A stretch of 64,000 nt of DNA from Psychromonas sp. 14N.309.X.WAT.B.A12 (lineage in GTDB: Bacteria; Pseudomonadota; Gammaproteobacteria; Enterobacterales; Psychromonadaceae). How positions within the stretch are numbered: the stretch's first letter is position 1; each line of letters begins with the position of its first letter. Below the pieces are notes generated by a model. The model saw only the letters and a list, made by a program, of their open reading frames with translations, searched no databases and was not told where the DNA came from. The stretch lies in contig NZ_JAPNXS010000010.1 in NCBI RefSeq assembly GCF_030397575.1, forward strand, positions 35,501 to 99,500. The letters run 5' to 3'. Position numbers and translations under genes: made by a program. Below, one piece after another: positions 48,671 to 58,959 of this stretch.

Positions 48671-50767
48671 TTATTTCGCTTCAATAATTGCGTTAGCAAT
48701 TTTTTTAGGCGCATCGGCATATTCTAAAAATTCCATCGAATAAGATGCACGACCCTGCGTTGCTGAGCGAACTGCGGTAGCATAACCGAACATTTCAGAC
48801 AGCGGTACCTTAGCATGAACGATTTTAACGCCACCAGGGCCATCGTCCATTCCTTCAATAATACCTCGACGACCATTAAGATCCCCGACTACAGTGCCCA
48901 TCCATTCTTCTGGAGTAGTTACTTCCACTTTCATCAGAGGCTCAAGGATTGTAGCATCAGCTTTTAATGCCCCATCTCTGAAACCCATCATGGCAGCAAT
49001 TTTAAAGGCCATTTCGCTAGAGTCAACCTCATGGTAAGAACCATTTAATAAAGTTACTCGAACGTCAAGCATTGGGAAGCCAGCAAGTACACCTTGGTTC
49101 ATTTGTTCTTCACAGCCTTTGCTCACTGCTGGAATGTATTCTTTAGGAATTACATTGTCAGCCATTTTGTTCACAAATTCAAAACCAGCACCACTATCAA
49201 GTGGTTCTAATTTTAATTGGACGTGGCCATAGTGGCTCGGTCCTTCGCCTTGACGAATAAATTTACCTTCGATTTCAACCGATTTACGGATGGTTTCACG
49301 GTAAGCTACTTGTGGGTTACCCACGTTACAGTTCACGGAGAACTCGCGACGCATACGGTCAACAATGATATCAAGGTGAAGCTCACCCATACCAGAGATC
49401 AGTATTTGTCCAGACTCTTCATTCGTTTCAACACGGAATGAAGGATCCTCAGCAGAAAGTTTATCTAATGCTAGCGTTAATTTATCTTGGTCAGCCTTAG
49501 TTTTAGGCTCAACCGCAATTTGAATCACCGGTTCAGGGAAATCCATACGCTCAAGTATAATATTCTGTCCAGCAACACAAAGCGTGTCTCCCGTAGTGAC
49601 GTCTTTAAGGCCAACCGCAGCGGCGATATCACCAGCGCGAACCTCTTTGACTTCCTTACGTTCGTTAGCGTGCATCTGTACGATACGCCCTAAACGCTCT
49701 TTCTTGCCTTTAATAGGATTATAAACTTGGTCACCAGACTTAACTACGCCTGAGTACACACGCATAAACGTTAACGTTCCCACAAATGGGTCTGTTGCAA
49801 TTTTAAATGCGAGTGCGGCAAATGGTGCGTCATCAGAAGCAGGACATTCAATCTCTTTATCATTGTGGGCATTGATAGCTTTAATCGCTTCAACTTCCAC
49901 TGGAGAAGGTAAATAATCAACAACCGCATCAAGTACTGCTTGAACACCTTTATTTTTAAAGGCGCTGCCACAAGTCGCTAATACAATTTCATTATTTAAC
50001 GTACGAATACGTAAACCTGCTTTGATTTCTTCTTCTGAAAGCTCACCTTCTTCAAGGTATTTTTCCATCAGTTCATCATTTGCTTCTGCAGCTGTATCTA
50101 CTAGCTCTTCGTGCAAAGCTTGCGCGTGCTCTAGTAGATCAGCAGGGATATCATTATATTCAAATGTCATCCCTTGATCTGCATCGTTCCAATTAATTGC
50201 TTTCATTTTAATGAGGTCAATAACCCCTTCGAACTCTTCTTCTGCACCAATATTCAAATGAATAGGTACACAAGTAGCGCCAAGGCGATTACGAATTTGC
50301 TCAAGCACAGCCTCAAAGTCAGCCCCTGTTCTGTCCATCTTGTTAACAAATACAACACGTGGAACGTGGTATTTATTAGCTTGACGCCAAACAGTCTCTG
50401 ATTGTGGTTCTACACCTGATGTGCCACAGAATACAACTACAGCGCCATCTAACACACGTAAAGAACGTTCAACTTCAATAGTGAAGTCAACATGCCCAGG
50501 TGTATCGATGATATTAATGCGGTGCTGTTCATACTGGTTTTGCATGCCCTGCCAGAAAGTAGTAGTGGCAGCAGATGTGATAGTGATACCACGCTCCTGC
50601 TCTTGCTCCATCCAGTCCATTGTTGCTGCACCGTCGTGAACTTCACCAATACGGTGAGATACGCCAGTGTAGAACAATACACGCTCTGTAGTAGTAGTTT
50701 TACCTGCATCAACATGAGCTACAATACCGATATTACGGTAACGCTCAATTGGAGTAGTACGTGACAA
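48671..50767 (-). CDS. fusA: Elongation factor G
   Basis: GTPase driving ribosomal translocation and recycling. The frame is open to 50818, but homology begins at [24 protein letters not shown] at 50765-50767 with AAAGGA eight bases upstream is therefore taken as start, giving 698 residues (E. coli 704). Motifs are [13 protein letters not shown] (G1), DTPGHVDFT (G3) and NKMDRTGAD (G4). Domains II-V end in [22 protein letters not shown]. An intrinsic hairpin between rpsG and fusA may lower its transcription relative to the S12/S7 genes. Confidence 0.97.
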   Translation of the reverse strand: MSRTTPIERYRNIGIVAHVDAGKTTTTERVLFYTGVSHRIGEVHDGAATMDWMEQEQERGITITSAATTTFWQGMQNQYEQHRINIIDTPGHVDFTIEVERSLRVLDGAVVVFCGTSGVEPQSETVWRQANKYHVPRVVFVNKMDRTGADFEAVLEQIRNRLGATCVPIHLNIGAEEEFEGVIDLIKMKAINWNDADQGMTFEYNDIPADLLEHAQALHEELVDTAAEANDELMEKYLEEGELSEEEIKAGLRIRTLNNEIVLATCGSAFKNKGVQAVLDAVVDYLPSPVEVEAIKAINAHNDKEIECPASDDAPFAALAFKIATDPFVGTLTFMRVYSGVVKSGDQVYNPIKGKKERLGRIVQMHANERKEVKEVRAGDIAAAVGLKDVTTGDTLCVAGQNIILERMDFPEPVIQIAVEPKTKADQDKLTLALDKLSAEDPSFRVETNEESGQILISGMGELHLDIIVDRMRREFSVNCNVGNPQVAYRETIRKSVEIEGKFIRQGEGPSHYGHVQLKLEPLDSGAGFEFVNKMADNVIPKEYIPAVSKGCEEQMNQGVLAGFPMLDVRVTLLNGSYHEVDSSEMAFKIAAMMGFRDGALKADATILEPLMKVEVTTPEEWMGTVVGDLNGRRGIIEGMDDGPGGVKIVHAKVPLSEMFGYATAVRSATQGRASYSMEFLEYADAPKKIANAIIEAK

Positions 50768-50813
50768 TGCAATGTCCTTTTTAAATAAAGCTTTGTGCAA
50801 ATAGAAACGAAAA

Positions 50814-50835
50814 AGCACAGGCTAAAGCCTGTGCT
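50814..50835 (-). terminator. Internal terminator or attenuator between rpsG and fusA
   Basis: Perfect 9-bp stem AGCACAGGC / GCCTGTGCT with a four-base loop, followed on the minus strand by TTTTTCG. It lies in the middle of the str operon and contains the GGCTAAAGCC core of the repeat family. Confidence 0.7.
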
Positions 50836-50844
50836 AAATACTTT

Positions 50845-51342
<498 letters not shown>

Positions 51343-51399
51343 TTACCCAAAACATATTAAAATTAAATAGTGTTTGTTTGGCCTTACTTACGGAAAGTA

Positions 51400-51774
51400 T
51401 TAAGATTTAGGCTTTTTAGCACCGTATTTAGAACGACCGTTACGACGTGCTGCAACACCTGAAGTATCAAGTGCACCACGAATTGTATGGTAACGAACAC
51501 CCGGTAAATCTTTTACACGACCGCCGCGGATCAAGATTACACTATGCTCTTGCAAGTTATGGCCTTCACCACCGATGTACGAAGTTACTTCGAAACCGTT
51601 AGTTAGACGTACACGAGCAACTTTACGCATTGCCGAGTTAGGTTTTTTTGGTGTAGTAGTATATACACGAGTACATACACCACGTTTTTGTGGACACGCT
51701 TCTAGCGCAGGAACGTTAGTTTTTTGAACTTTGTCCTTACGCGGTTTGCGTACCAATTGTGAAATTGTTGCCAT
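51400..51774 (-). CDS. rpsL: Ribosomal protein S12
   Basis: Decoding-centre protein of the 30S subunit. The 124 residues include [20 protein letters not shown] with the streptomycin-site lysine and [16 protein letters not shown]43 and K88 positions look wild type. AGGAGC precedes the ATG. First gene of the str operon, with its own strong promoter upstream. Confidence 0.98.
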   Translation of the reverse strand: MATISQLVRKPRKDKVQKTNVPALEACPQKRGVCTRVYTTTPKKPNSAMRKVARVRLTNGFEVTSYIGGEGHNLQEHSVILIRGGRVKDLPGVRYHTIRGALDTSGVAARRNGRSKYGAKKPKS

Positions 51775-51832
51775 TGTTAAATAGCTCCTAAGTGTGTGTG
51801 AAAAATCAAGCCCTATAAATTAGGGTCGCAAG

Positions 51833-51861
51833 AGTTTACGCTGAATAGAATGGCGAGTCAA
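51833..51861 (-). promoter_or_regulatory. Sigma-70 promoter of the str operon
   Basis: On the minus strand TTGACT, a 17-bp spacer and TAAACT lie about 60 bp before rpsL. A small hairpin (CCCTA / TAGGG) sits in the leader. Confidence 0.7.
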
Positions 51862-51982
51862 TAATTAGGCAATTGTGTTTTTGCTCACACAATAAAAAAA
51901 TAAGAAGGTATAAAAGAAAAAATCTATAATTAGCGAATAAAGCATTAGTAAATCAACAAGATAACTAAGGTTTTAGGTAAAT

Positions 51983-52276
51983 TCAAGACCAACTTAATTG
52001 GCTTTTACATTGCACCGTTAATGCAACAAATTCACTGTAATCGATTAGTTTACCGCATTTTGCTTCAATAGCACGCGCATCGACATCAGGCTTTAACAAA
52101 AATAAACGTTTACTTTCATGCAGTTGTAACAATTCACCCTGTATATCTGTATTGGCAGCACTCGCAATCACCGCATCGTTAAGCAGCAACACAAGGTCAT
52201 CATCTCCTAACTGCTTAACACAGTCAGATAATGCAAAAGAACTGAAGGGTGAACGACTAACCGTATGTAATATCAT
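51983..52276 (-). CDS. tusB: Sulfurtransferase complex subunit TusB
   Basis: Part of the TusBCD hexamer that relays sulfur from TusA to TusE for 2-thiouridine at tRNA wobble position 34. The 97-residue protein starts MILHTVSRSPF, with LGDDDLVLLLNDAVIA near 24, matching TusB (E. coli 95). It starts at the base after the tusC stop. It is the last of the tus genes, 200 bp upstream of rpsL. Confidence 0.93.
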   Translation of the reverse strand: MILHTVSRSPFSSFALSDCVKQLGDDDLVLLLNDAVIASAANTDIQGELLQLHESKRLFLLKPDVDARAIEAKCGKLIDYSEFVALTVQCKSQLSWS

Positions 52277-52636
52277 TTAAAAACTCATTAATTGATCTTG
52301 TTCAGCGAGATGCTGCTTAATCTCATCAGTACTTAGCAACTCAGTTTTAATAACCAATTGTTCTACTGAAATATTACGTAGAGCAAGCGAACTAGCACAA
52401 ACATAAACCTGTTCAATATCGTATAGGTCAAACATCTTCAACATAGGCTGAAAATCTTTTTGTAAAATACTGTCTGCTTGATGCTTTTTTAATAACTGAT
52501 AAACCCCATCACCTATAAAAAAAACACTAAGCGACTCATTATAGGCCGATAATGCTAAGGTTAAATCCAACGCTTCACGGGCATCGCTGCGGCCATGTGG
52601 TGCTTGTCGATTAACAATACCAATTTTCTTTTCCAT
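52277..52636 (-). CDS. tusC: Sulfurtransferase complex subunit TusC
   Basis: Structural subunit of TusBCD in tRNA 2-thiolation. The 119 residues match E. coli TusC in length: IGIVNRQAPHGRSDAREALD at the start, SVFFIGDGVYQLL near 35, and DIEQVYVCASSLALRN near 75. The gene lies between tusD (10 bp upstream) and tusB, the conserved order. Confidence 0.94.
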   Translation of the reverse strand: MEKKIGIVNRQAPHGRSDAREALDLTLALSAYNESLSVFFIGDGVYQLLKKHQADSILQKDFQPMLKMFDLYDIEQVYVCASSLALRNISVEQLVIKTELLSTDEIKQHLAEQDQLMSF

Positions 52637-52646
52637 GAAACTCCCC

Positions 52647-53051
52647 TTAAAACTGTATTAATCGGTCACAACGAGCAGATAATTCGGCCAACTGCCCTAA
52701 TCCACTCAATACAAACGGTGTTTTAAGGTTGTAATGCTGTAAATCTAAATGCTTCGCTTCTATTTCATTAACGATACCACGACGTAAAGACGCAGAGACA
52801 CAAACCTCTAAAGGAAAGTGATGTTGAATTGCTAAAGCAGCCCAGCGATCAGGTAAATTCACCTCATCGCTGGCAGGACTAATTAAATGACTTGCTGTTA
52901 ACACACCATCAAGATAGAAAAACACACCTGAGATGTGATGTCCGGCAGCCAAAGCCGCCTCGCAAAACTGTAACGCCGTCGATGCACTTTGATCGCTCGC
53001 CGGATTACCCGTTACCAACAAAGAAAATTTAATCACCTGAGAATCAGACAT
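52647..53051 (-). CDS. tusD: Sulfurtransferase complex subunit TusD
   Basis: Catalytic sulfur acceptor of TusBCD. It has 134 residues (E. coli 128). The FSLLVTGNPASDQSASTALQF start is typical. The catalytic cysteine is in LEVCVSASLRRGIV near residue 83. HHISGVFFYLDGVLTAS is also conserved. It follows ridA by nine bases, so ridA-tusDCB is likely one transcript. Confidence 0.95.
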   Translation of the reverse strand: MSDSQVIKFSLLVTGNPASDQSASTALQFCEAALAAGHHISGVFFYLDGVLTASHLISPASDEVNLPDRWAALAIQHHFPLEVCVSASLRRGIVNEIEAKHLDLQHYNLKTPFVLSGLGQLAELSARCDRLIQF

Positions 53052-53060
53052 AATTAGCCT

Positions 53061-53447
53061 TTAAGCCGTGTAAGCAACAGCTTCAACTTCAACTAATACA
53101 TCTTTTGGTAAACGTGCTACTTCAACACATGAACGAGCAGGCGCTAATTCAGCAAAGTATTTAGCGTACACTTCATTAAATGCAACAAAGTCATTCATAT
53201 CTTTAATGAAACAAGTCGTTTTAACAACAGTACTTGCAGAAGCACCAGCTTCTTCCAATACAGCCATTAAGTTTTGCATTACTTGCTCAGCTTGCTCAGC
53301 AACACCACCAGCAACCACTTCCATTGAAACAGGATCTAATGGGATTTGACCAGAAGTGAAGACTAAATTACCTAATTGATTAGCTTGTGAATAAGGACCA
53401 ATTGCTGCAGGCGCTTTTTCAGTATTAATAATTGTTTTAGTTGTCAT
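53061..53447 (-). CDS. ridA: RidA family enamine/imine deaminase
   Basis: Hydrolyses reactive 2-aminoacrylate and related imines made by PLP enzymes such as threonine dehydratase. The 128 residues are canonical: [36 protein letters not shown], and the substrate-arginine region [20 protein letters not shown]. Its position directly before tusDCB is unusual compared with enterics, where it sits near pyrB. A repeat field lies upstream. Confidence 0.96.
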   Translation of the reverse strand: MTTKTIINTEKAPAAIGPYSQANQLGNLVFTSGQIPLDPVSMEVVAGGVAEQAEQVMQNLMAVLEEAGASASTVVKTTCFIKDMNDFVAFNEVYAKYFAELAPARSCVEVARLPKDVLVEVEAVAYTA

Positions 53448-54464
53448 GGGATACTTCCTTTATGAATGAAATTTCGTGCCAGTATATTGAAGTAGAAGCA
53501 CAATAAAAACAAGACAAAAGGACCGCTATTTATCATCATTCTAATGCCAATTAGAGAAATCAATTAACACCTACATATAAAACCAAAAGAAGCAGGCTGA
53601 AGCCAGCGCCCCAAGGTCAAAACATGCTTCGTAACTTTTATAGATAATATAAATAATAAAACTACAATTGTTTCGTTAAATTAAGAAACAAACACAAATG
53701 AGAAGCGACAGCGATTAGACGAAGCTTGATATGAGGGGCGCATGCTTCAGCTTGCAGATCTTTTGTGTTAATGATTAAAGTTTCTATACCGGTTTCTTAC
53801 AAACCAATAAACCAAATCAACACACAAACACCGCAGGCTGAAGCCAGCGCCCCTTAAAAGATGTGTCGTAGCTTTCATTGATGTCGATAAAAAGCCAGAA
53901 GGTGTTGCGTATGATTCATAGATAAACGCTAATTAGTAGCGTTTATCTATCAAGCGAAGCCTGATATTAGGGGCGCATGCTTTAGCCTGCCAGTATGCGA
54001 GTTATCGCATACAACTATTAGCCACGTTGAGCGAAGCGAACTAATGCACAATTCAAAACGCTAAAATTCAACACACAAAACACTGCAGGCTAAAGCCAGC
54101 GCCCCGAAAAGATGTATCGTAGTTTTCATAGAGTTAATAACAAAGCCAAAATATATTTTGTCATATCTACAAAAAACACAAATGAGAAGCGGCAGCTATC
54201 AGACAAAGTCTGATATTAGGGGCGCATGCTTCAGCTTGCAGATCTTTATGTGTTGGATAAACGAAAAAAGTAGCGATAACTATCAAGCGAAGCTTGATAT
54301 TAGGGGCGCTGGCTTTCATTAATAACGATAAAACCAAAACACTGCAGGCTAAAAAAAGGAATCGCAGAGCTCTTCCGCTCATAATACTAGGCTGTCACCT
54401 AACTCGCCCAGCGCCCCTTAAAAGATGTGTCGTAGCTTTCATTAATCACGATAAAACCAAAGCT
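53448..54464. repeat. GGCTAAAGCC-core repeat field upstream of ridA
   Basis: About 1 kb with no gene apart from the ridA promoter region (53448-53560). Cores in one orientation lie near 53589, 53830, 54082 and 54343; opposite-facing copies (GGGGCGCATGCTTTAGCC type) lie near 53737, 53972, 54221 and 54301. Flanks such as AAAAGATGTGTCGTAGC and GAAGCGACAGC recur. The core near 54343 is split by about 55 bp of foreign sequence. Confidence 0.88.
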
Positions 54465-55115
54465 TTACAACCCCTCGTATACTGTAATAGCTTCTTGCAG
54501 ATTATCATAAAAAACCAGTTCGCCTTGATGTAAAATAATGGCGCTATCGCAGAACTCTTCTATCTCTTTGAGATCGTGGCTAACCATAATCACATTGGCG
54601 GTTTTACGTTTATCTAACAACGCTTGGCGGGCTTTTTTACGGAATTTTTGATCGCCTACAGAAGTAGCTTCATCGATAAGATACACTTCAAAGTCAATGG
54701 CAATACAACAACCAAAAGCTAAACGAGAACGCATACCGCTTGAATAACTTTTCACAGGTAAATCGTATTTAATACCTAACTCAGCGAACTGTTTTACCTT
54801 CTCTTCATATTCATCTAAATTCTCAACACCATTTACACGGCCAATAAAACGAGTATTTTCACGTCCTGTCATTTGAGGATGAATACCAGATGCTAACGCC
54901 ACCGGCCATGAAATAGCCTTATCAGTTACCACCTTGCCTTTATTAGGATACTCACTCCCCGCTAGAATGCGGAACAGAGTTGACTTACCCGCACCATTCG
55001 ACCCTAAGATCCCAATATTGTGACCATCAGGAATAGTAAAATTAATATTCTTAAAAATATATTGAGGGCCTAAATCGGAAGGATAATACTTAGTGAGGTT
55101 GTGTAATTTAATCAT
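54465..55115 (-). CDS. KpsT/Wzt-type polysaccharide ABC transporter ATPase
   Basis: ATP-binding subunit of the ABC-2 class that exports capsule or O-antigen polysaccharide. It has 216 residues (KpsT 219). Walker A is GILGSNGAGKST near 34-45. The signature is YSSGMRSRLAFG near 124. Walker B is FEVYLIDEATSVGD near 143, and the H loop is VIMVSHDLKE. No permease partner (KpsM/Wzm) is in the window; the neighbours are a chemoreceptor and repeats. The partner may be encoded elsewhere or the gene may be a remnant of a moved capsule locus. It looks intact. Confidence 0.88.
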   Translation of the reverse strand: MIKLHNLTKYYPSDLGPQYIFKNINFTIPDGHNIGILGSNGAGKSTLFRILAGSEYPNKGKVVTDKAISWPVALASGIHPQMTGRENTRFIGRVNGVENLDEYEEKVKQFAELGIKYDLPVKSYSSGMRSRLAFGCCIAIDFEVYLIDEATSVGDQKFRKKARQALLDKRKTANVIMVSHDLKEIEEFCDSAIILHQGELVFYDNLQEAITVYEGL

Positions 55116-55254
55116 AGGTTGGCATAAAACTTTGTTATAAAGTGGATGGTTAGCTTATCGTTATTAACAAACAGGGGCAAGATAACGATAAGCAAAACAC
55201 AACAATCATATTAAAAGCATGCACTAAACCAGCGCACCACGCTAACCAACAAGT

Positions 55255-57285
55255 CTAACGTTCAAACACGAATTTAGAGACATTCTCTTGCAGTTTTTTA
55301 GCAATAGTAATTTGCGAAATAGCCTCATGTTTCGCAGATTCCGCTTTACTGTTCGTCTCATTCGCTAACATTGCAATCTTATTAATATTTTTATCTAACT
55401 CGGCGACAGTCACTGCTTGCTCTTCAGTTGCAGTAGAGATTAAATAACTCAAATCCTGTACTTCAGACATTTTACTTTCAAAGCTAGCAATAATTTCATC
55501 AGCTAATTTAGCTTGCTTAAGACTCTCATTAACCAGTCCTTCACTCTTAGTAGTCGCTTCAACGGTTAACTTAGAATCTAAAGTCATTGCTGATATTTTT
55601 TGTTGAATCTCTAAAGTCGACACCTGAGTACGTGTTGCTAACGTACGCACCTCATCCGCCACGACAGAGAAACCTCTACCCTGCTCTCCGGCACGCGCAG
55701 CTTCAATTGCTGCATTCAAAGCTAACAAGTTAGTTTGATCGGCAATTTCAGTAATAGTATCAACAATATCTTCAATGCTTTTTACGCCATTGTGCAAATC
55801 ATTAATCGCAGATAACGTCACTTTAGTTTGCGAAGCAACTTGCTCAATACTCTTATGGTTATCTAATACACGTTGACGACCACTCTTAGATAACTCAACC
55901 GCATTAATAACCGCTTCGTGCGTTTTCTCAGTATGCTGAGCTACTTCATTGGCAGTTGAACTCATCTCTACCAGCGCCGTCGCGACCATGTTTAATTCAT
56001 CTTTTTGCTGATTAACAATTTCTAAAGTGCCCGTTGAACTATCAACAACAGAATCAACAGAGGCTTCCACTTGTTTAGAAGAATCTTCAATATTCAACAC
56101 AGTTTGTTTTAAGTTATTAATCACCTTACTCAAATAATTATTAAGCTGTCCAAATTCATCATTAGATTTAGACGGAGGGATATTGCGTAATACACCTTGT
56201 GATAACGCATCAAGTTCGCCCATGAACTGTTTAATTGATTGGCGAATCAAACGTGTCATCGCAATAGATAACAAAACAATACCGATTAAAATGGAAATCC
56301 CCACAATAATACTTAAGTTGTTTTGGCTTTCCGTACTGCTGTTAATCTCACTCGCTAACTTACGGTTTTGAGCAAAAGACTTATCTAACAATAAGCCCGT
56401 TAATATACTGGCATTATTTGTTTCTGCCTGTAACGTCGCAAAATCTGCTTGCTGCTGTTTTATCAAAGCAAGTCGTTGCTCTTGAATAGCTAACAACCCA
56501 GTATCACCTTCAATGGCATCCAATAAAGACAGCGTTAACTCAGATAATTGGCGAACAAAGCTTTGATAAAAAGCATCATTTGACGCAAAAATCAGAGAAG
56601 GTAGTAGCGTTGAATGTTGATTCTGCCAGCCGACAAACTGTCCTCGGCTAACCGTTAAATCTTCTAATGAGGTCGCATTGGCAGTTTTTTCAATAATCAA
56701 GATCCCAGCAATCACCGACCCATTAACTTCATTCACAATAGAAATCGTCGCTTCATCTTCAAGCTCAATTAACGTATCTGATAAAAGGGGAGCGATTTTC
56801 TCTAACAATGCATCAAGCGTCATCGTTATATCATGAGCCTTTTCAATGGCATCAACTACTTTGGCTTGTTTATCAATGAGTAAAGTAGATTGCGTATTAA
56901 CGGTTTGCATATTGCTATTAAGTTGCGACAAGGCATCGTCAACAATGCCAGAAAATTCACTGCTTAATTGCAGCTCACCAAACTCTTTAAGCGTTGTTGC
57001 AATCAACTGATTATTTGCACTTAGCTGACTAGCCGTTTCTTTATATTCATTTGGCGTATGGCTAGATAGTAACTTGAGGATCAATGGTTCAGTCGCATTC
57101 ACTAACTCATTGGTCTTTGAGGAGTAATTAATAACAGGAGCAGATTCGTTGTTAATCAGGGTTAAACCTGCGATAACTTGCTTACCATTAATAAAGCTAA
57201 ACAACACCATACCAATAAAAAGCACACCAATTAATGTAAAGCTTAAAATGATTTTAGTGGAGAGGTTAATATTAAAAATTTTCAT
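55255..57285 (-). CDS. Methyl-accepting chemotaxis protein
   Basis: Transmembrane chemoreceptor of 676 residues. TM1 is at about 10-32 ([21 protein letters not shown]). A periplasmic sensor of about 290 residues, apparently all-helical, could be a long four-helix or HBM-type bundle. TM2 is near 327-345 ([20 protein letters not shown]). HAMP follows, then the signalling domain whose hairpin tip reads [20 protein letters not shown] and [16 protein letters not shown]. No C-terminal CheR pentapeptide is seen. It is divergent from a sugar/polyol-binding protein gene, suggesting that the binding protein may present ligand to it (inference). Confidence 0.92.
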   Translation of the reverse strand: MKIFNINLSTKIILSFTLIGVLFIGMVLFSFINGKQVIAGLTLINNESAPVINYSSKTNELVNATEPLILKLLSSHTPNEYKETASQLSANNQLIATTLKEFGELQLSSEFSGIVDDALSQLNSNMQTVNTQSTLLIDKQAKVVDAIEKAHDITMTLDALLEKIAPLLSDTLIELEDEATISIVNEVNGSVIAGILIIEKTANATSLEDLTVSRGQFVGWQNQHSTLLPSLIFASNDAFYQSFVRQLSELTLSLLDAIEGDTGLLAIQEQRLALIKQQQADFATLQAETNNASILTGLLLDKSFAQNRKLASEINSSTESQNNLSIIVGISILIGIVLLSIAMTRLIRQSIKQFMGELDALSQGVLRNIPPSKSNDEFGQLNNYLSKVINNLKQTVLNIEDSSKQVEASVDSVVDSSTGTLEIVNQQKDELNMVATALVEMSSTANEVAQHTEKTHEAVINAVELSKSGRQRVLDNHKSIEQVASQTKVTLSAINDLHNGVKSIEDIVDTITEIADQTNLLALNAAIEAARAGEQGRGFSVVADEVRTLATRTQVSTLEIQQKISAMTLDSKLTVEATTKSEGLVNESLKQAKLADEIIASFESKMSEVQDLSYLISTATEEQAVTVAELDKNINKIAMLANETNSKAESAKHEAISQITIAKKLQENVSKFVFER

Positions 57286-57574
57286 AAATCCGTTTCACCT
57301 GCTAGTAGTATCCATTTCCATTATAGACACTTTTTAATGATACTATTGGACTACATTTTTTACATTTTGTAAATTCAAACATCACAAAACTATAACCAAT
57401 TGATTAGTATATGTAATCGTGGGTATTATACTAAAACTCTGAATAAGAAGCTGTGAATAAACACACGTTGCGCTATTTTTAAGCTTTGAATTTACAATAG
57501 CAGTGCTATTATTTTGTTAATTGAACAAACTATCCACCTTAGTTTGTGCATAACACTTCCAGGATGGAAACATA

Positions 57575-58879
57575 ATGAAAAAAACCTCTACCTTTATACT
57601 TAGCCTTTTAGCCATGGGGTTCAGTGCCAATGTATTATCAGTCGACCTAAATATCGCTACGGTAAATAACGCCCATATGATGGAGATGAAAGCCCTCACT
57701 CCAGAGTTTGAAAAAAATAACCCAGACATCAAACTAAAATGGCATATCTACAATGAAGGTAGTTTACGCATGCGTGCCATTGCCGATATCGCGTCGGCTG
57801 GCGGCCATTATGATGTAGTAACTATCGGTCTATACGAAGCACCCATTTGGGCACAACGTAACTGGTTAATTCCGCTAAAACCAGAAGCAAGTTACGATGA
57901 GAACGATCTACTACCTGCAATCAAATCTGGCCTATCTTATCAAGGCGAACTTTACGCAGCCCCGTTCTACGGCGAAAGCTCAATGTTGATGTACCGTAAA
58001 GACATTCTGAAAAAAGCGAATATTGAATTTAAAAGCAGACCAAATTGGACTGACATTGAAAAAGCAGCCAAAGCCGTACACGATCCAGATAACGACATGT
58101 ATGGAATCTGTTTACGAGGTAAACCAGGATGGGGCGATAATATGGCCTTAGTCTCGACCATCGCTAATAGTTTTGGTGGACGTTGGTTTGACATGGATTG
58201 GCAACCAGAAATTAACAGCCCAGCGTGGAACAGAGCAGTGAGCTTCTATGTTGATTTACTTAACAACTACGGGCCACCGAATCCAGATCAAAATAGCTTT
58301 ACTGAAATACTCTCATTATCTCGCGATGGTAAATGTGCCATGTGGGTAGATGCATCAATTGCAGCCTCTTTTTTAATGGACGAAAAACAAAGTAAATACT
58401 CTGAGTTATGGTCTTATACCGAAGCGCCATACCAAGTGACTACTCGTGGAGCTAGCTGGTTATGGTCTTGGTCATTAGCAATCCCTAAAGCCTCTAACAA
58501 CGTTGATGCCGCGAAGAAGTTTATTAGCTGGGCAACTTCTAAAGAATATATTAAGAAAGTTGCAGATAAAAATGGCTGGGCAAACATCCCAACTGGCACC
58601 CGTTCTTCAACCTACAAGAACTCAAGTTACATTAACGCCGTTGGCGATTTTGCTAAAGCCGAGTTAGCCGCATTAAACGGCATCGACCCGAACAACAACA
58701 CCCTCTACCCATCACCATACTCAAGCGTACAATTTGTACCTATCCCTGAGTTTGTATCGATAGCAGGTTTCGCCGGACAAAAAATCACCGAAGCACTACA
58801 AGGCAAAATCAGCGTAGAACAAGCTCTAGACAGCAGCCAAAAAATCGCCCTACGCGAAATGCGCCGAGCCGGCTACTAA
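57575..58879 (+). CDS. ABC transporter substrate-binding protein, polyol/sugar type
   Basis: Periplasmic binding protein of 434 residues with a signal peptide (LSLLAMGFSANVLS, cleavage near 22). It belongs to the family-1 sugar-binding group resembling the mannitol/sorbitol-binding SmoE type: ATVNNAHMMEMKALTPEFEK, GGHYDVVTIGLYEAPIWAQR, APFYGESSMLMYRKDIL near 130 and RGASWLWSWSLAIPKAS near 290. AGGATGG precedes the ATG. No permease or ATPase genes follow; instead there is a terminator and a repeat field. Either it works with distant transporter genes or it serves the divergent chemoreceptor. Confidence 0.87.
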   Translation: MKKTSTFILSLLAMGFSANVLSVDLNIATVNNAHMMEMKALTPEFEKNNPDIKLKWHIYNEGSLRMRAIADIASAGGHYDVVTIGLYEAPIWAQRNWLIPLKPEASYDENDLLPAIKSGLSYQGELYAAPFYGESSMLMYRKDILKKANIEFKSRPNWTDIEKAAKAVHDPDNDMYGICLRGKPGWGDNMALVSTIANSFGGRWFDMDWQPEINSPAWNRAVSFYVDLLNNYGPPNPDQNSFTEILSLSRDGKCAMWVDASIAASFLMDEKQSKYSELWSYTEAPYQVTTRGASWLWSWSLAIPKASNNVDAAKKFISWATSKEYIKKVADKNGWANIPTGTRSSTYKNSSYINAVGDFAKAELAALNGIDPNNNTLYPSPYSSVQFVPIPEFVSIAGFAGQKITEALQGKISVEQALDSSQKIALREMRRAGY

Positions 58880-58896
58880 CCACCAGCAACAATCAG

Positions 58897-58928
58897 AAAG
58901 CATGGCGTCAAATACAACACCATGCTTT
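58897..58928 (+). terminator. Terminator of the binding-protein gene
   Basis: Stem AAAGCATGG / CCATGCTTT with a 14-nt loop and TTC after it, 17 bp past the stop. Confidence 0.75.
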
Positions 58929-58959
58929 TCACACAACCACACTTGAAAACAACTAAACT

